Source: Burkholderia cepacia GG4 (lineage in GTDB: Bacteria; Pseudomonadota; Gammaproteobacteria; Burkholderiales; Burkholderiaceae). From it: a stretch of DNA of 64,000 bases. The stretch is from positions 1,116,001 to 1,180,000 of the forward strand of contig NC_018513.1 in assembly GCF_000292915.1 (NCBI RefSeq). The letters are read 5' to 3'. The translations under genes were made by a program, and so were the position numbers. Position 1 is the stretch's first letter, and every line of letters starts with the position of its first letter. Positions 61,366-64,000 of the stretch are shown here, one piece after another. The notes below the pieces were generated by a model that was not told the origin of the DNA, did no database searches, and was given only the letters and a program-made list of their open reading frames with translations.

Positions 61366-61868
61366 CGACGCTGGCGTGCGAGCCGGCGGTCGTGGCGTTC
61401 ACGCGCGGCGTCGGCCTGCTCCTGCGACCACGCGTCCCAGCCGGTGCGATCGCCGGTCACGGGCACCATCGCGATGCAGTCGACCGGGCACGGCGGCACG
61501 CACAGGTCGCAGCCGGTGCACAGCGATTCGATGATCGTGTGCATCTGCTTCGGTGCGCCGATGATCGCGTCGACCGGGCACGCCTGCATGCACAGCGTGC
61601 AGCCGATGCACAGGCTTTCGTCGATGAACGCGACGGCGCGCGGATGCTCGCTGCCGTTGACGGGGTTCAGCGGGATCACGGGTTTGCCGAGCAGGCCCGC
61701 AAGGCGTGCGATGCCTTCGGCGCCGCCGGGCGGGCACTGGTTGTAGTTCGCGTCGCCAGCGGCGATCGCGTCGGCGTACGGACGGCAGCCGTTATAGCCG
61801 CACTTCGTGCATTGCGTCTGGGGCAGCAGATCTTCGATGCGATCTGCGAGGGTCTTGGAATCGGTCAC
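61341..61868 (-). CDS. rsxB: electron transport complex protein RsxB, C-terminally truncated
   Basis: This iron-sulfur protein of the Rsx/Rnf complex is about 175 residues long. It has the [4Fe-4S] binding N-terminal motif [20 protein letters not shown] with the later C in NQCPPGG, and two ferredoxin-type clusters ([16 protein letters not shown] and [16 protein letters not shown]). All cluster cysteines are intact. After [13 protein letters not shown] the sequence changes abruptly to SSTCVTM and stops, where Burkholderia RsxB proteins usually carry a long Ala/Lys-rich tail. The start is uncertain: GTG 61868 fits the family; TTG 61937 is longer. The core may still work. Confidence 0.85.
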   Translation of the reverse strand: MTDSKTLADRIEDLLPQTQCTKCGYNGCRPYADAIAAGDANYNQCPPGGAEGIARLAGLLGKPVIPLNPVNGSEHPRAVAFIDESLCIGCTLCMQACPVDAIIGAPKQMHTIIESLCTGCDLCVPPCPVDCIAMVPVTGDRTGWDAWSQEQADAARERHDRRLARQRRSSTCVTM

Positions 61869-62120
61869 GGTGACAACGGGCGCAGCAGCGCCGAATGGCT
61901 CTCGGCCGCGTCTGGCGCGGCCGGAAAGGTTTGCCAAAGCTCAATTATCGCCGATTTCCCGCATTGCGCTGGACGCTGTCTGTGCGCATAATCGAACCGC
62001 TTTTTTGCAGGGGCTCAGCAGGAGGGCGGCCGCACGCGGCGCGCTCGTTCCAGGGCAGCCGGCGCCGAGGCGATGGGGGTGCCGGTCCGGATCACGCGGC
62101 TCACAAAGCAAAACGCCACC

Positions 62121-62753
62121 ATGAATCAGCCAAAAATCAAAAGAGATCCTGAAGGTACCCGCCGCCGCATCCTGATGGCGGCAGCCGAAGAGTTCGCGAG
62201 TGGAGGGCTGTTCGGCGCGCGCGTCGACCAGATCGCGCGCCGGGCCGAAACCAACGAGCGCATGCTCTATTACTACTTCGGCAGCAAGGAGCAGCTGTTT
62301 ACGGCTGTGCTCGAACATGCGTTCTCCGCGCTGACCGAGGCCGAGCGCGTGCTCGATCTAGATGGCGTCGCGCCCGTCGAAGCCGTCACGCGGCTCGCAC
62401 ATTTCGTGTGGGATTACTACCGCGACCATCCGGAACTGCTGAGGCTCATCAACAACGAGAACCTGCACGAGGCGCGCTACCTGCACAAGTCGACGCGGAT
62501 CCGCGAGATGATGTCGCCGATCGTTGCGAAGCTCGGCAACGTGCTGATGCGCGGCCAGAAGGCCGGGCTGTTCCGCAGCGATGTCGATCCGCTGCGCTTC
62601 TACGTGACGCTGTCGGGACTCGGCTACTACATCGTGTCGAACCGCTTCACGCTCGCCGCGACGCTCGGCCGCGACTTCAGCGAAGCCGACGAGCGCGCCG
62701 AGATGGTCAGGATGAACACCGAGGTACTGCTCGCGTATCTGCTGCGACGCTGA
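62121..62753 (+). CDS. TetR-family transcriptional regulator
   Basis: This 210-residue TetR-type regulator has the helix-turn-helix GTRRRILMAAAEEFASGGLF, RVDQIARRAETNERMLYYYF and GSKEQLFTAVLEHAF (about residues 10-58). The rest is a helical ligand-binding domain with LRLINNENLHEARYLHKSTR. The TetR_C pattern resembles the RutR/CepR-like subgroup that binds nucleobases or xenobiotics. The start at 62121 (MNQPKIKRDP) has a weak ribosome site. It is divergent from rsxB. Target genes are not evident. Confidence 0.9.
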   Translation: MNQPKIKRDPEGTRRRILMAAAEEFASGGLFGARVDQIARRAETNERMLYYYFGSKEQLFTAVLEHAFSALTEAERVLDLDGVAPVEAVTRLAHFVWDYYRDHPELLRLINNENLHEARYLHKSTRIREMMSPIVAKLGNVLMRGQKAGLFRSDVDPLRFYVTLSGLGYYIVSNRFTLAATLGRDFSEADERAEMVRMNTEVLLAYLLRR

Positions 62754-62794
62754 GTTGACGAGCCGATGAGCCGCCCGCCCGCGGCCGCCGGATA

Positions 62795-62832
62795 AAAAAC
62801 GCCGCCGTGCGCAAGCAACGGCGGCGTTTTTG
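62795..62832. terminator. bidirectional terminator between tetR and phaZ
   Basis: The stem AACGCCGCCGT / ACGGCGGCGTT is flanked by A5-6 on the left and TTTTT on the right, so it has a T-run on both strands. Confidence 0.9.
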
Positions 62833-62849
62833 CGTCGGAACGCGGTGCG

Positions 62850-64000
62850 TCAGGCGGCCTTGCGCGCGCGAACGGGTTTGGCGCGCGTGCTGCCCGCGCG
62901 TTTCGCGGCCGGCGCGGCCTTCGCGGTTGCCGTCTTGGCCGGCGCGACCGTCGCGGCCGGTGCCTTCACGCGCGTGCGCTTCGCGGCGGTGGCGCGCGCC
63001 GTCGCTTCGGGCTGCGGCTTGCTGACCGGCACGGCGGCGAGCGTCGTCACGGCCGGTGCATCGCCGGGCCCCTTCGTTGCGCCGTTCTTCGGCTCGGGCG
63101 CATGCTCGCGGATGAAGTCGCGCAGTTGCGGATAAATGATCGTGCGCCAGCGGCGGCCCGAGAAGATCCCGTAGTGACCGCACTTCTCGGCGGTCAGGCT
63201 GCGGCGATCGTCTTGCGGGATGCCCGTGCACAGCTCGTGCGCGACATGCGTCTGGCCGCTGCCCGAGATGTCGTCGAGTTCGCCCTCGATCGTCATCAGT
63301 GCGGTGTGCTTGATGTCCTGCGGACGCACGCGCTCGCCTTCGACATCCCACGTGCCTTCCGCGAGCCGGAATTCCTGGAACACGACGCGGATCGTCTCGA
63401 GGTAATACTCGGCGGCCATGTCGAGCACCGCGTTGTACTCGTCGTAGAAGCGGCGGTGCGCTTCGGCGTCGTCTTCGTCGCCGCGCAGCAGGCTCTGGTA
63501 GAAGTCCCAGTGCGATTGCGCGTGACGTTCCGGGTTCATCGCGACGAAGCCCGTGTGCTGCAGGAAGCCCGGATACACCTGACGGCCTTCGCCCGGATAG
63601 TTCGCGGGCACCGTATGGATCACGTTGTTCTCGAACCACGCGGTGGAGTGCTGGGTTGCCAGCGAGTTGACCGACGTCGGGCTGCGGCGCGCATCGATCG
63701 GGCCGCCCATCATCGTCATCGTCAGCGGCGTGTCCTCGCCGCGGCTCGCCATCAGCGAGATCGCCGCGAGCACCGGCACCGTCGGCTGGCACACGGAGAT
63801 CACGTGCAGGTTGCGCGCGCCGATGTGGCGGATGAATTCCTGGATGTACGCGATGTAGTCGTGCAGGTGGAACGGGCCGACCTCGACCGGCACCATCCGC
63901 GCATCGATCCAGTCGGTGATGTACACCTTGTGATCCTGCAGGAGCGTGCGCACGGTGTCGCGCAGCAGCGTCGAGTGGTGGCCCGACAGCGGCGCGCAGA
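62850..64000 (-). CDS. phaZ: intracellular polyhydroxyalkanoate depolymerase (5' end outside window)
   Basis: At least 383 residues of a PhaZ1-type intracellular PHB depolymerase, which mobilises storage granules. The frame runs off the right edge, so the N-terminus is missing. The nucleophile motif is ISVCQPTVPVLAA, with Cys in place of the usual Ser, as in known intracellular enzymes. WFENNVIHTVPANYPGEGRQ and the late His region EKCGHYGIFSGRRWRTIIYP follow. The last 65 or so residues are an Ala/Lys/Pro-rich tail (AKRTRVKAPAATVAPAKTAT and more), like histone H1 or PhaM/AlgP tails. The gene is convergent with tetR across a terminator. Confidence 0.92.
   Translation of the reverse strand, partial: CAPLSGHHSTLLRDTVRTLLQDHKVYITDWIDARMVPVEVGPFHLHDYIAYIQEFIRHIGARNLHVISVCQPTVPVLAAISLMASRGEDTPLTMTMMGGPIDARRSPTSVNSLATQHSTAWFENNVIHTVPANYPGEGRQVYPGFLQHTGFVAMNPERHAQSHWDFYQSLLRGDEDDAEAHRRFYDEYNAVLDMAAEYYLETIRVVFQEFRLAEGTWDVEGERVRPQDIKHTALMTIEGELDDISGSGQTHVAHELCTGIPQDDRRSLTAEKCGHYGIFSGRRWRTIIYPQLRDFIREHAPEPKNGATKGPGDAPAVTTLAAVPVSKPQPEATARATAAKRTRVKAPAATVAPAKTATAKAAPAAKRAGSTRAKPVRARKAA

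Overview
The window reads as about 64 kb of core chromosome from a high-GC beta-proteobacterium, most likely Burkholderia and probably the cepacia complex. The evidence is family-level: the trimeric porin type, the parE-parC pair, the MoxR/VWA pair, the mctP-DUF3311 pair, an intracellular PHB depolymerase with an Ala/Lys-rich tail, ecotin, and strongly GC-biased third codon positions. The left edge cuts nadE and the right edge cuts phaZ. I could not run a database search, so species-level placement is inference.

Layout. 1-8.7 kb: nadE end, glnB (PII), a porin, a LysR regulator, a GNAT acetyltransferase, a leftward hisJ-hisQ-hisM-hisP amino-acid uptake operon, and a pirin-like protein. 8.8-12 kb: a scarred locus. 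A leftward Spy/LTXXQ-like gene and a rightward ompR gene have both lost their 5' ends to a segment of about 1.1 kb that carries a decayed ugd fragment and a 12-bp tandem repeat. The sensor kinase downstream of ompR is intact. 12-17 kb: a small orphan protein, a two-gene NitT/TauT-type ABC importer (fused double permease plus ATPase), and two overlapping paralogous lipoprotein genes. 17-24 kb: otsA with an overlapping P-loop kinase, an MFS exporter, small secreted proteins and ecotin. 23.5-24.1 kb: tRNA-Arg(CCT) with an integrase remnant against its 3' end and a clipped lipoprotein gene beyond.

24-34 kb: rubredoxin, a DUF4399 protein, the ABC-F ATPase uup, then parE and parC (topoisomerase IV) behind a cluster of DnaA-box-like 9-mers, followed by a small membrane protein and a divergent LysR/PACE-efflux pair with a clear operator. 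34-44 kb: chromate transporter, a GGDEF/EAL signalling protein, PhzF-like, RidA-like, two PLP-dependent proteins (an aminotransferase and a MocR regulator), a DMT transporter and a VOC-fold protein. 44-50 kb: htpG-ubiC-hypoxanthine/uracil glycosylase in one overlapping run, a secreted protein, a 5'-truncated HigA-type antitoxin relic and a spermidine-synthase-like protein. 50-60 kb: DUF3311-mctP, VOC protein, transaldolase, benE, VWA-MoxR, two cytochromes c, DUF1841, DMT exporter, nth. 60.6-61.4 kb: a lower-GC segment that has replaced the 3' end of rsxB. 62-64 kb: a TetR regulator convergent with phaZ.

The ordinary parts are metabolism, transport and DNA topology. The unusual parts are four scars of past DNA gain and loss (9.1-10.2, 23.5-24.0, 48.5-48.7 and 60.6-61.4 kb), a pirin lacking two metal ligands, and the DnaA-box cluster in front of parE. 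I do not see an intact CRISPR array, prophage, insertion sequence or defence island.
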